A stretch of 64,000 nt of DNA from Solibacteraceae bacterium (GTDB taxonomy: Bacteria > Acidobacteriota > Terriglobia > Bryobacterales > Bryobacteraceae): NCBI GenBank assembly GCA_021324015.1, contig JAJPJX010000093.1, positions 1 to 64,000 on the forward strand, given 5' to 3'. The notes under the pieces are model-generated. The model worked only from the letters and a program-made list of their open reading frames with translations, ran no database searches and was not told the origin of the DNA. Made by a program: the position numbers and the translations under genes. Below are positions 37,723 through 46,334 of the stretch, one piece after another; position 1 is the stretch's first letter; the number at the start of each line of letters is the position of its first letter.

Positions 37723-38154
37723 CTATTTCACGGCCAGCGCGGCGGGTTTCTGCGCCGCGTGCGGATGCCGGTCACCCGCATAGACCTTCAGTTTCCGGTA
37801 CATCTGCTTGCCGAGCTTGGTTTTCGGCAGCATGCCGGCGATGGCGTCCTCCACCAGGCGCGCGGGCCGTTCGCTGCGCACGCGCCGGGCGTTCATTTCC
37901 ACCAGGCCGCCGGGATATCCGGTGAAATGACGGTAGAGCTTGTCTTCCTCTTTCCGGCCCGAAAGACGAACTTTGGCCGCATTAATCACCACTACGTGAT
38001 CGCCCGTGTCCAGGAACGGCGTGTAGGTGGGTTTGTGCTTACCCATCAAGACCATAGCAGCCTTGGCAGCCACTTTTCCGAGGACTGCGCCCTCGGCGTC
38101 AATGACATGCCACTGGCGCTTCATGTCGTTCTTGGAGGGGAATTCGGTACTCAT
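37723..38154 (-). CDS. rplM: 50S ribosomal protein L13
   Basis: A 143-residue L13. [70 protein letters not shown] and [31 protein letters not shown] are characteristic. The ATG chosen has GGAG 8 nt upstream; the in-frame GTG 6 nt earlier would be too close to it. It is the first gene of the rplM-rpsI operon. A TAAATA -10-like box is visible about 40 nt upstream. Confidence 0.97.
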   Translation of the reverse strand: MSTEFPSKNDMKRQWHVIDAEGAVLGKVAAKAAMVLMGKHKPTYTPFLDTGDHVVVINAAKVRLSGRKEEDKLYRHFTGYPGGLVEMNARRVRSERPARLVEDAIAGMLPKTKLGKQMYRKLKVYAGDRHPHAAQKPAALAVK

Positions 38155-38260
38155 TGACACACGTCTCCAGCTCTAGGTCTGCAAACTATTTAGCGTAGCG
38201 GGCGCGGGAGCGGTTGTCAAATTCGGCGGCGCGGCTGCACAATCGGGGGGAGTGCGCGAA

Positions 38261-38860
38261 GTGTGCCTGTTGGCGGCCCTGGCCTGGCGCAGCCTGGCGG
38301 CCGCACAAGGTCTGGCCTGCGACGCCTGCCACGGATCGCCCGGCCCCGGACGGGTGGCGGCCCCGCTGTGCCAGAGTTGCCACACGGGAACGGCCTTGCG
38401 AAACAGCGGGCGAATCCGCTTTCGCAGCGCCATGGACGAAAGCGGAAAACCGCGTCAGGCGGCGGATGCCACCTTCGGCGTGCCGTTGAATCTGCGCTAC
38501 GCTCAGGCCACGGGCCACGGCGGCCTCAAGTGCGTCACCTGCCATGGAGAGCCTCACCAGCAGCCGCACGCCAGGGTGCTGGCGGATTGCGCGCCATGCC
38601 ATCAGAAGGTGGACACCATCGAGGGCGGACCGCACGGGCTGCATCCCCTGGGGGAGCAGTGGATCGCCGCGCACGGTCTGGCGGTGGACGAAGCCGGCGC
38701 CGCCGCCTGCCGGAAGTGCCACGGCACAGACGAACGCGGCACGGTGCTCTCCCGCGCCCAGGCGGAGCGCCGCTTCCAGACCCGCTACGGAGAGAAGCGC
38801 TTTGCGCGGGGAACGCCGATCGGCTGTTATTCGTGCCATGCCGGACCTTCGCCCGCTTGA
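38261..38860 (+). CDS. Periplasmic hexahaem c-type cytochrome
   Basis: About 199 residues with a short signal peptide (MCLLAALAWRSLAAAQG). Six CxxCH haem-attachment motifs are visible: CDACH, CQSCH, CVTCH, CAPCH, CRKCH and CYSCH. Additional His residues (GHGGLKCVTCHGEPHQQPH, GPHGLHPLGEQW) could provide distal ligands, so bis-His haems are likely. GTG at 38261 is about 8 nt after GGGGGGAG; a GTG 9 nt earlier is too close to it. The last codons overlap the -35 of the copper promoter downstream, so the gene adjoins the copper cluster but is probably expressed from its own promoter. Function: electron transfer, partner unknown. Confidence 0.82.
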   Translation: MCLLAALAWRSLAAAQGLACDACHGSPGPGRVAAPLCQSCHTGTALRNSGRIRFRSAMDESGKPRQAADATFGVPLNLRYAQATGHGGLKCVTCHGEPHQQPHARVLADCAPCHQKVDTIEGGPHGLHPLGEQWIAAHGLAVDEAGAAACRKCHGTDERGTVLSRAQAERRFQTRYGEKRFARGTPIGCYSCHAGPSPA

Positions 38861-38886
38861 CATAGGGGTAGGGGGTATCATATTAG
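38857..38886 (+). promoter_or_regulatory. Promoter of the copper operon
   Basis: A perfect TTGACA (38857-38862) overlaps the stop codon of the hexahaem cytochrome. TATTAG (38881-38886) lies 18 bp downstream; CATATT at 16 bp is an alternative. The spacer holds the first operator repeat, so repressor binding would occlude the polymerase. Confidence 0.65.
38862..38878 (+). promoter_or_regulatory. CsoR-like operator repeat 1
   Basis: ATAGGGGTAGGGGGTAT resembles G-tract CsoR/RcnR-family operators (A/T ends around runs of G). It lies between the -35 and -10 of the copper promoter. A cognate CsoR is encoded in the same cluster. Confidence 0.65.
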
Positions 38887-38903
38887 ATAGGGGTGGAGGG
38901 TAT
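38887..38903 (+). promoter_or_regulatory. CsoR-like operator repeat 2
   Basis: ATAGGGGTGGAGGGTAT matches repeat 1 at 15 of 17 positions and in the same orientation, 25 bp centre to centre. It covers the SD (GGTGGAGGG) of the CopZ-like gene directly before its ATG. Confidence 0.65.
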
Positions 38904-39125
38904 ATGGCAGAACAGAAGGAACTGCGCCTGGCGATCGAAGGCATGCACTGCGGCGCGTGCGTGAACCGGGTGACCATGGCATTGCGCAAACTCGCGGGCG
39001 TGGACGTGCGCCAGGTGGAAGTAGGTTCCGCCCAGGTGGGCTACGATCCGCAGGCGGCCTCGCCGGAAGCGATCGCCGGCGCCGTGAACCGGATCGGCTT
39101 CACCGCCCGGGTGGCGGGCGAGTAA
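38904..39125 (+). CDS. CopZ-like copper chaperone (HMA domain)
   Basis: A 73-residue stand-alone heavy-metal-associated domain. The metal-binding loop GMHCGACV places the Cys pair at residues 16 and 19, and the C-terminal [16 protein letters not shown] completes the ferredoxin-like fold. It is expected to carry Cu(I) to the N-terminal domain or platform of CopA, encoded 10 bp downstream. The ATG start has a good SD that is itself inside operator repeat 2. Confidence 0.88.
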   Translation: MAEQKELRLAIEGMHCGACVNRVTMALRKLAGVDVRQVEVGSAQVGYDPQAASPEAIAGAVNRIGFTARVAGE

Positions 39126-39135
39126 CGAGGACTGC

Positions 39136-41487
39136 ATGCCCGCCAGCGCTTCGGAAACCGCCGGAGAGTCGATCACGATCCCGGTCAGCGGTATGACCTG
39201 CGCCGCCTGCCAGTCGTTTGTGCAGCGTACGCTGGAGCAGCAACCCGGCGTCCTTTCGGCGGCCGTGAACCTGATGGCCCAAAGCGCCAGCGTGGTCTAC
39301 ACGCCGGAAGCCACGTCTCCGGAAAAACTCGTGGAGGCGATCCGCGAGACCGGCTATGGAGCCGAAGTGCCGGCGGCGGGCCGCTCGGCGATCGAGGAGC
39401 AGGAGGAGCAGGACCGGGAGGCGGCGCGCGAGTTTCAGCGGCTGCGGCGCAAGACCGCGGCCAGCCTGGCGGCAGGCGCGGCGGCCATGATCCTCTCCCT
39501 GCCGCTGATGCACGCTTACGGACACACGCGCCCGGTGAGCGATCCGCTGCTGCGGTGGTCCATGCGCCACCTGGATCCGGCCCTGCGGGCGGCTCTGCCC
39601 TGGCTCTACGCGGTGAGCCCAGGAGTGCTGCGTTACGGACTATTGGCGCTGACGGCGGTGGTCATGGCGTGGGCCGGACGGCAGTTCTACGTGAAAGCCT
39701 GGGCCGCGCTGCGGGTTCGTTCCGCGGACATGAACACGCTGGTGGCGCTGGGCACGGGCGCGGCGTTCCTCTATTCGGCCTTCGCGACGCTGGCGCCGGG
39801 CTTCTTCCTGACCCGCGGCGTGGCGCCGGACGTGTATTACGAAGCCGTGATTTTCATCCTCGCACTGGTGCTCACCGGTAATATGCTGGAGGGCCGCGCC
39901 ACGCGACAGACCTCGGCGGCGCTGCGCAAACTGGCCGGGTTGCAGCCCAAGACGGCGCGCGTGGTGCGCGAGGGGGCCGAACAGGACCTGCCGGTGGAGC
40001 AGATCCGCCGCGGAGACACGGTCGTCATCCGGCCGGGCGAACGCCTGCCGGTGGACGGTGTGGTCCTGGCGGGCGCGAGCGGCGTGGACGAATCCATGCT
40101 GACCGGAGAATCCATGCCGGTGGAGAAGGCGCCCGGCGAGCGGGTGATGGGAGGCACGCTGAACAGGACCGGCACGCTGCGCTACCGGGCGACCACGCTG
40201 GGGGCGGATAGCGTGCTGGCGCAGGTGCTGCGCCTGCTGCGGGAGGCGCAGGGTTCGCGCGCGCCCATACAACGCCTGGCGGACCGCATCAGCGCCATCT
40301 TTGCGCCGGCGGTCGTCGCGGCGGCCATCCTCACGTTTACCGGCTGGCGAATTCTGGCGCCCCAGGCTTCGGTGTTTCAAGCCCTGGCCGCGGCGGTCGC
40401 GGTGCTGATCATCGCCTGCCCCTGTGCCATGGGGCTGGCGGTACCGGCGGCTGTGATGGTAGCCACGGGCCGCGGCGCGGATTACGGCATCCTGATCAAA
40501 GGCGGCGAGGCTTTGCAGCGCCTGGAGCGCATCGATACCGTGGTGCTGGATAAGACCGGCACCGTCACCCAGGGCCGTCCCGCCGTCACCGAGCTGGTGA
40601 TGCTCGCCCCCGCGCTCACGGAGAGCCGCTTGCTGATGCTGCTGGCGTCGCTCGAAAAATCGTCCGAGCATCCGCTGGCCGAAGCCGTGGTGGCCTTCGC
40701 CCGGGAGCGCGGCGTGGAACTGGCGGAGGCCGAGCGCTTCGAGGCCCGTCCGGGCCTGGGCGCGGTGGGGACGATTCAGGGCGAGCAGGTGGCCGCCGGC
40801 AACGCCGCGCTGCTGGAGGCGTTGGGCATCGCGCACGAGCCAGCCGTGAGCGAGCGCCTTGCCGCGGAAGGCAAGACACCCTTGCTGGTGGCTGTCAACG
40901 GAAGGCTGGCCGCGGTCATCGGCGTGGCGGACACAGTGAAACCCGCCGCGGCCGAAGCGGTGCGCGCGCTGCGGCGGCAAGGTCTGCGGGTGGTCATGCT
41001 CACTGGCGACAACCGGCGGACGGCGCAGGCCATCGCCGGCCAGGTGGGCATTGGCGAGGTGGTGGCGGGGGTGCTGCCGGCCGGGAAAGTGGATACCGTG
41101 AAACGCTTGCAGCAGGAGGGCCGCACGGTCGCTATGGTGGGCGACGGGATCAATGACGCGCCCGCACTGGCCCAAGCCGATGTGGGCATCGCCATGGCCA
41201 GCGGCGCCGACGTGGCCATCGAAGCGGGAGACGTGACCCTGATGCGCAGCGACCCGCGCGGGGTGGCCCGGGCCATCGCGCTCTCGCGGGCCAGCATGCG
41301 CGTGATGTGGCAGAACCTGTTCTGGGCGTTCCTTTACAACAGCATCAGCATTCCCATCGCGGCGGGCCTGCTGTACCCGGTGTGGGGATTGCAAGTCAGC
41401 CCGGTGCTGGCCAGCGCGGCCATGGCATCGAGCTCGGTCAGCGTGGTTTCCAACAGCCTGCGGCTGCGGCGTCTGAAGTTGGCGTGA
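39136..41487 (+). CDS. copA: Cu(I)-exporting P1B-type ATPase CopA
   Basis: A 783-residue P1B-1 ATPase. A single N-terminal HMA domain carries GMTCAAC (Cys 22 and 25). The transmembrane metal site has [10 protein letters not shown] near 428-433. The phosphorylation motif DKTGTVTQG starts at about Asp472. HP is in [11 protein letters not shown], and [19 protein letters not shown] is the hinge. The late helices carry [11 protein letters not shown] and [12 protein letters not shown], matching the Tyr-Asn and Met-Ser-Ser copper ligands. These residues specify Cu(I)/Ag(I). It exports copper from cytoplasm to periplasm, in an operon with a chaperone and CsoR. Confidence 0.95.
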   Translation: MPASASETAGESITIPVSGMTCAACQSFVQRTLEQQPGVLSAAVNLMAQSASVVYTPEATSPEKLVEAIRETGYGAEVPAAGRSAIEEQEEQDREAAREFQRLRRKTAASLAAGAAAMILSLPLMHAYGHTRPVSDPLLRWSMRHLDPALRAALPWLYAVSPGVLRYGLLALTAVVMAWAGRQFYVKAWAALRVRSADMNTLVALGTGAAFLYSAFATLAPGFFLTRGVAPDVYYEAVIFILALVLTGNMLEGRATRQTSAALRKLAGLQPKTARVVREGAEQDLPVEQIRRGDTVVIRPGERLPVDGVVLAGASGVDESMLTGESMPVEKAPGERVMGGTLNRTGTLRYRATTLGADSVLAQVLRLLREAQGSRAPIQRLADRISAIFAPAVVAAAILTFTGWRILAPQASVFQALAAAVAVLIIACPCAMGLAVPAAVMVATGRGADYGILIKGGEALQRLERIDTVVLDKTGTVTQGRPAVTELVMLAPALTESRLLMLLASLEKSSEHPLAEAVVAFARERGVELAEAERFEARPGLGAVGTIQGEQVAAGNAALLEALGIAHEPAVSERLAAEGKTPLLVAVNGRLAAVIGVADTVKPAAAEAVRALRRQGLRVVMLTGDNRRTAQAIAGQVGIGEVVAGVLPAGKVDTVKRLQQEGRTVAMVGDGINDAPALAQADVGIAMASGADVAIEAGDVTLMRSDPRGVARAIALSRASMRVMWQNLFWAFLYNSISIPIAAGLLYPVWGLQVSPVLASAAMASSSVSVVSNSLRLRRLKLA

Positions 41488-41498
41488 GGCAAACACAT

Positions 41499-41843
41499 AT
41501 GGCGGAAAGCGAAACGGCGACTACCACCTGCGGCTGCGAAGCCCAGGCCGGCGGCCGCAAGGCTGTGGCGGTCGATCCGGAAATCAAATCCTCCAACCTG
41601 AAGCGCCTGCGCCGCATCGAGGGCCAGATTCGCGGCCTCGAAAAAATGGTCGAGGAGGATCGCTATTGCGCGGACATCATCGTGCAGATCGCCTCGGCGC
41701 AGGAGGCGCTCCGCTCGGTGGGCCGCGCGCTGATGCGCAACCACCTGCGGCACTGCGCTGCCAAGGCCATCCGCGGCTCCGACGAGGAGGCCGGCGCCAT
41801 GTACGACGAGTTGCTGGAGCTGATCTACAGACATCTGCGATAG
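41499..41843 (+). CDS. csoR: Copper-sensing repressor CsoR
   Basis: A 114-residue DUF156-family all-helical repressor. The core is LKRLRRIEGQIRGLEKMVEEDRYCADIIVQIASAQEALRSVGRALMRNHLRHC. The Cu(I) ligands appear as Cys57, His82 and Cys86, with spacing identical to the x24/x3 of CsoR, favouring copper over the nickel (RcnR/InrS) subgroups. An additional CGC lies in the N-terminal tail. The ATG is 11 nt after copA stop. Two G-tract operator repeats upstream of the copZ-like gene suggest autoregulation of the whole operon, derepressed by Cu(I). Confidence 0.92.
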   Translation: MAESETATTTCGCEAQAGGRKAVAVDPEIKSSNLKRLRRIEGQIRGLEKMVEEDRYCADIIVQIASAQEALRSVGRALMRNHLRHCAAKAIRGSDEEAGAMYDELLELIYRHLR

Positions 41844-41858
41844 GCGGATTTCCCGGCC

Positions 41859-43157
41859 GTGAGAGAAAAGCGACTGATACGAATCTTCTTCGTGTGTTTG
41901 GGAACGTCGGCCGCCTTCGCGCAGCAGGATCACGAACCTATGGGCACGAGCATGCCGGGCACGCATCACGCCATGAACCGCGCCGGCATGTACCTGATGA
42001 ACCTGGCCTCGGGCACCGGCCGGAATCCGGCGGCGGCACAGATGCCCATGATCATGAGCCAGGCCGGAAGGTGGAACCTGATGTGGATGGGCACCGCCTT
42101 CCTGGTGGACACGCAGCAGAGCAGCCCGCGCGGCGGCGATAAGCTCTATTCGCCCAACTGGTTCATGCTGGGGGCGGAACACGCCCTGGGGCGTGGCAGC
42201 GTACTGATCAAAGGCATGCTCAGCCTGGAGCCCGCCACCATCACCGACCGCCGCTATCCGCTGCTCTTCCAGACCGGCGAGACGGCCTACGGCGTGCCAT
42301 TAGTGGACGCCCAGCATCCGCACGACCTGTTCATGGAATTGAGCGTACAGTACGCCCGGCCGCTGGGCGAGAAGACCATGTGGAACGTGTACTACGCGCC
42401 TGTGGGCGATCCGGCGCTGGGCCCGGTGGCCTTTCCCCATCGCGCCTCGGCGGCTGAACTGCCGCAGGCAACCCTTGGCCACCACTGGGAGGACTCCACA
42501 CACATTTCCTACCAGGTGGTCACCATGGGTCTGTCGCACGGCCCCGTGCGGCTGGAAGCCAGCGGATTCCACGGGGCCGAGCCGGCGGAGAACCGCTGGA
42601 CCATCGCCTACGGCGGTATCGACTCCTGGTCCGCGCGGTTTTCGGTCACCCCCAACCGCAACTGGATGGGGCAGGTATCCGTGGGCCGCCTCAGTCATCC
42701 CGAGGCGGCCGAACCCGGCGACGTGGTGCGGGCCACAGCGTCGGCGCACTACAGCACGGCGAGCCTGGGCGAGCAGTGGTCTTCGAGCTTTATTTGGGGC
42801 AGAAACTATAAGACTTTCGACCGGCAGGCCACCAACTCCCTTACGGTGGAGTCCGTGAAGCAGTTCCGCCGGAGAAATTTCGTCACAGGGCGGTTCGAGT
42901 GGTCCCAGCGCGACGAATTGTTCGCGGCCACCCCGGAGATCGAGGAGCAACTCGCGCAGGCCGTGCACACGCGTGCGTTCCCGATCACCGCCTACACCAT
43001 GGGCTATACGCGCGATGTGGGCTGGCTGCGGAATGTCGAAACGGGCGTCGGCGCCAACTTCAGCGCGTATGGGGTGCCCTCCGCGATCGAGCCGTACTAC
43101 GGCGCGCACCCGGTTGGAGCGAACGTCTTCCTGCGGCTGCGCCTCCGTTCCGAGTAG
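41859..43157 (+). CDS. His/Met-rich outer-membrane barrel-like protein of the copper operon
   Basis: A 432-residue protein with a signal peptide (LIRIFFVCLGTSAAFAQ). The first mature residues (HEPMGTSMPGTHHAMNRAGMYLMNLASGTG, then MPMIMSQAGRWNLMWMG) are unusually rich in Met and His, a pattern typical of copper-binding periplasmic segments. The rest alternates hydrophobic/aromatic strands and short turns (e.g. WTIAYGGIDSWSARFSVTPNRNWMGQVSVGRL) and ends FLRLRLRSE, consistent with a porin-like barrel. No TonB box or plug is seen. It starts at GTG 15 nt after csoR, so it is the last gene of the copper operon. A role in copper passage or sequestration is inferred. Confidence 0.65.
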   Translation: MREKRLIRIFFVCLGTSAAFAQQDHEPMGTSMPGTHHAMNRAGMYLMNLASGTGRNPAAAQMPMIMSQAGRWNLMWMGTAFLVDTQQSSPRGGDKLYSPNWFMLGAEHALGRGSVLIKGMLSLEPATITDRRYPLLFQTGETAYGVPLVDAQHPHDLFMELSVQYARPLGEKTMWNVYYAPVGDPALGPVAFPHRASAAELPQATLGHHWEDSTHISYQVVTMGLSHGPVRLEASGFHGAEPAENRWTIAYGGIDSWSARFSVTPNRNWMGQVSVGRLSHPEAAEPGDVVRATASAHYSTASLGEQWSSSFIWGRNYKTFDRQATNSLTVESVKQFRRRNFVTGRFEWSQRDELFAATPEIEEQLAQAVHTRAFPITAYTMGYTRDVGWLRNVETGVGANFSAYGVPSAIEPYYGAHPVGANVFLRLRLRSE

Positions 43158-43167
43158 AATTGCGGTC

Positions 43168-45534
43168 ATGCGCGGGCGAAGCGCCGCTCCTCCAGTACGT
43201 GCATTTCATTGCCGAGCCGCGACCGTCACGGAGCGGTGGGCCCTGCTTTTCCTGTTTGCGGCGGCGCCGTGCGCCGCGCTGGACTTGAGCAAGGCCGCTG
43301 TAGTGTACCCATCCAGCTTCTCCGGTCCCGAAAAGAAGGCTGTGGCGATGCTCGTGGAGGAGGTGGAGAAGCGCGCGCAGATTCGCTGGCCCGCCGCCAA
43401 CGTGCACCCTGCCACGGGGCCGGCCATCGTGCTGGAGCGCGGCCAGGGTCCCGCCGAGGGCTACCGGATCCACACCGGCGGTGATACCGTTACGGTGGCA
43501 GGCAACGATGCTCGCGGCGTGCTGTTCGGCGTGGGCCGCCTGTTGCGCACGCTGCGCATGGAAAAGGGCCGTATCGATCTGCCGGACGGCTTCCAGGTGA
43601 CCACCGCGCCCAGGTATCCGCTGCGCGGCCACCAGTTGGGATATCGCCCGAAGACCAACGCCTACGACGCATGGACGGTGCCCATGTGGGAGCAGTATCT
43701 TCGCGACCTGGCGATCTTCGGCACCAACGCCATCGAACTGATTCCGCCGCGCTCGGACGATGCCGCCGACAGCCCGCATTTTCCGCTGCCGCCCATGCGC
43801 ATGATGATCGAGATGTCCCGCCTGGCCGATGCATACGGCCTGGATGTCTGGATCTGGTACCCGGCCATGGATGCGGATTACTCCAACCCGCGAACCGTCG
43901 AGGCCGCCTTGAAAGAATGGGGCGAGGTCTTCCGGCAGTTGCCGCGTATCGACGGCGTGTTCGTTCCCGGTGGCGATCCCGGACACACGGAACCGAGATA
44001 TCTGCTGGGTCTGCTGGAGCAGGAGACGCAGGTCCTGCACCGCTATCACCCCCGGGCGCAGATGTGGGTCTCGCCCCAGAGTTTCACCAGGCCCTGGATG
44101 GACGAGTTTCTGGGCATCCTGAAGAACCGGCAGCCGGCCTGGCTTGCGGGTGTGGTCTACGGCCCGCAGGTGTCCCTGACGCTGGCTGAGTTGCGCGATG
44201 CCGTGCCGCGGCGTTACCCCATTCGTTTGTATCCGGATATCACGCACAGCCGGCAGTGCCAGTATCCCGTGCCGGACTGGGACGTGGCCTATGCCGCCAC
44301 CGAAGCCCGCGAAGTGATCAATCCGCGGCCGATGGACGAGGCGCGCATCTTCCGCCTGACGGCGCCGTACTCTATCGGTTTCATTACCTATTCCGAAGGC
44401 GCCAACGACGACGTCAACAAGATGATCTGGAGCGGGCTGGGCTGGGACCCGCAAGCGGATGTGGTGGACCTGCTGCGCGATTTCAGCCGCTACTTTATCT
44501 CCAGCGAGGATGCCGAGAGCTTCGCCCAGGGCCTCCTGGCGTTGGATCGGAACTGGCACGGGCCTCTGCTGACCAACGGCAATGTGTTCTCCACGCTCGA
44601 ATCCTTCCAGGTGATGGAGCAAGCCGCCACGCCCGCGCTGAAACACAACTGGCGATTCCTGCAAGCGCTCTACCGGGCCTATTACGACGCCTATACGCGC
44701 CGCCGCCTGATCTACGAGACGGACCTGGAGGCGGAGGCCATGGACAAGCTGCGCGCGGCGCCGCGGCTGGGTTCGGAGCCGGCCATGGAAGAAGCGCGGC
44801 GCATCCTGGAGCGGGCCGTGCTCGAGCCCGCAGCGACGGACTGGCGCGCGCGTGTCTTCGAACTGGCCGAAGCCCTGTTCCAGACTATCCGCATGCAGTT
44901 GAGCGTGCCGCGCTACCAGGCCATCGCGGTGGACCGCGGCGCCAACCTGGACACCATCGACGTGCCCCTCAACAACCGCGTGTGGCTGGAGGAGCGTTTC
45001 GGGGACCTGCGCCGCAACGCCGACGAGAAAACCCGCCTGGCTGGGATCGCCGAAATCGTGAACTGGACCGATCCAGGGCCGGGCGGCTTCTATGACGATC
45101 TCGGCGACCTCATGCGCCAGCCGCACCTGGAGCGCGGTCCCGGCGCTCAAGAAGATCCGGCCTTCCAGAAATCCGCCCTGGTGGGCTTCGCCTACCGGCC
45201 CGAGTGGCGCAGTTCCTGGTGGACGGACGCCGAAGCCCTGCACGAAATGCCGCTCGAAATGCGCTACGATCATCTGGATCCCGGGGCGCAATACCGGCTC
45301 CGCGTGGTCTACGCCGGAGACAGCCCCTCGCGCAAAATTCGCCTGGAGGCCGCCGGCGGCATTCAGATTCATCCCTTTCTGGCCAAGCCCGCGCCCCCGC
45401 GCCCGCTGGAGTTCGACATCCCGCGCGAGGCCACGGCCAAGGGGAATTTGGACCTGCGCTGGTATCGCGAGCCCGGCCTGGGGGGCAACGGGCGCGGCTG
45501 CCAGGTCTCCGAAGTTTGGCTGATCCGAAAATGA
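43168..45534 (+). CDS. Exported glycosidase with GH20-like N-terminal domain and TIM barrel
   Basis: The ATG gives 788 residues with a longer n-region then WALLFLFAAAPCAA as export signal. The N-terminal 120 residues have the GH20b/GH67-type sandwich (VVYPSSFSGPEKKAVAMLVEEVEKRAQIRW, EGYRIHTGGDTVTVAGNDARGVLFGVGRLLRTL). The barrel from about 140 shows RYPLRGHQLGYRPKTNAYDAWTVPMWEQYLRDLAIFGTNAIELIPP, VFVPGGDPGHTEPRYLL and GVVYGPQVSLTLAEL. The GH20 catalytic Asp-Glu pair is not evident in its usual form, so it may be an alpha-glucuronidase or hexosaminidase relative. The stop overlaps the aldolase ATG. Confidence 0.6.
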   Translation: MRGRSAAPPVRAFHCRAATVTERWALLFLFAAAPCAALDLSKAAVVYPSSFSGPEKKAVAMLVEEVEKRAQIRWPAANVHPATGPAIVLERGQGPAEGYRIHTGGDTVTVAGNDARGVLFGVGRLLRTLRMEKGRIDLPDGFQVTTAPRYPLRGHQLGYRPKTNAYDAWTVPMWEQYLRDLAIFGTNAIELIPPRSDDAADSPHFPLPPMRMMIEMSRLADAYGLDVWIWYPAMDADYSNPRTVEAALKEWGEVFRQLPRIDGVFVPGGDPGHTEPRYLLGLLEQETQVLHRYHPRAQMWVSPQSFTRPWMDEFLGILKNRQPAWLAGVVYGPQVSLTLAELRDAVPRRYPIRLYPDITHSRQCQYPVPDWDVAYAATEAREVINPRPMDEARIFRLTAPYSIGFITYSEGANDDVNKMIWSGLGWDPQADVVDLLRDFSRYFISSEDAESFAQGLLALDRNWHGPLLTNGNVFSTLESFQVMEQAATPALKHNWRFLQALYRAYYDAYTRRRLIYETDLEAEAMDKLRAAPRLGSEPAMEEARRILERAVLEPAATDWRARVFELAEALFQTIRMQLSVPRYQAIAVDRGANLDTIDVPLNNRVWLEERFGDLRRNADEKTRLAGIAEIVNWTDPGPGGFYDDLGDLMRQPHLERGPGAQEDPAFQKSALVGFAYRPEWRSSWWTDAEALHEMPLEMRYDHLDPGAQYRLRVVYAGDSPSRKIRLEAAGGIQIHPFLAKPAPPRPLEFDIPREATAKGNLDLRWYREPGLGGNGRGCQVSEVWLIRK

Positions 45535-46334
45535 ACACAACCAATTGGGAAAGTCCCGTCAAAAAGCAGTTGCGCGAAGGCCGCCCGGTGGTGGCAGCCA
45601 CCATCACCACCGCGAGCGTGGAAGTGGCGGCTCAAATCGCCAACATGGGCTTCGATTATCTGTGGGTGGAGATGGAACACTCCCCCATCACTCTGGAAAC
45701 GCTCCGCCACATCGTGCTGGCCACGCGCGGGCTGCCCGCGCAAGTCTTTGCGCGCGTGCCGGTGAACGAACTCTGGACCGCCAAGCGCGTGCTGGATGCA
45801 GGCGTCAGCGGGGTGATCTTCCCCTTCACCAGCACACCGGAACTGGCGCGGCAGGCGGCCGCGGCGTGCCGCTATCCGCCGGCCGGGCGGCGCGGCTCCG
45901 GAGCCAACCTGGCCCGCTTCACCTGGCCGGAACAGGGCAACTATCCGGATTCGGCCGACCAGAACGTCACGGTGATCACCATCATCGAGGAAGCCCGCGC
46001 CGTGGAGAACGTGGAGGAGATCGCCGCCACGCCGGGCATCGACGTGCTGTTTATCGGCACCAGCGATCTTTCCTACTCCCTGGGGCTGCGGGGCAAGCAG
46101 GATCACCCGAAGCTCCAGGAGGCCATCGCCAAGGTGGTGGAAGCCGCGCGGCGCCACGGAAAAGCCGTGGGCCGGCCTGCCGCCGGACCGGAGCAGGTGA
46201 AGCAGTACCTGGAACAAGGCTTCCGCCTGTTCCAGGCTCCCACGGAACTGGGCTTCCTGGCCGCCGGCGCGAAGGGCTACCTGGAGCCGCTGGAGAAGTC
46301 GCGTGCCCAAGCCCAGCCGCGCGCCATTTACTGA
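45531..46334 (+). CDS. HpcH/HpaI-family aldolase
   Basis: A 267-residue class II pyruvate-type aldolase of the HpaI/citrate-lyase-beta fold. FDYLWVEMEHSPI (Glu/Asp and His near the active site, about 43-55), VFARVPVNELWTAKRVLDAGVSGVIFPFTSTPELARQA (Arg-containing) and VITIIEEARAVENVEEIAATPGIDVLFIGTSDLSYSLG (metal-ligand Glu and Asp) are all present. HpaI enzymes cleave 2-keto-4-hydroxy acids to pyruvate and an aldehyde, often the last step of sugar-acid or aromatic degradation. It overlaps the glycosidase gene by 4 nt and the MFS gene by 32 nt. Confidence 0.88.
   Translation: MNTTNWESPVKKQLREGRPVVAATITTASVEVAAQIANMGFDYLWVEMEHSPITLETLRHIVLATRGLPAQVFARVPVNELWTAKRVLDAGVSGVIFPFTSTPELARQAAAACRYPPAGRRGSGANLARFTWPEQGNYPDSADQNVTVITIIEEARAVENVEEIAATPGIDVLFIGTSDLSYSLGLRGKQDHPKLQEAIAKVVEAARRHGKAVGRPAAGPEQVKQYLEQGFRLFQAPTELGFLAAGAKGYLEPLEKSRAQAQPRAIY

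Noticed and set aside
42973-43167. Upstream extension of the GH20-like gene
   Set aside because: It overlaps the C-terminus of the outer-membrane protein gene on the same strand in another frame; the ATG at 43168 gives a sensible export signal.
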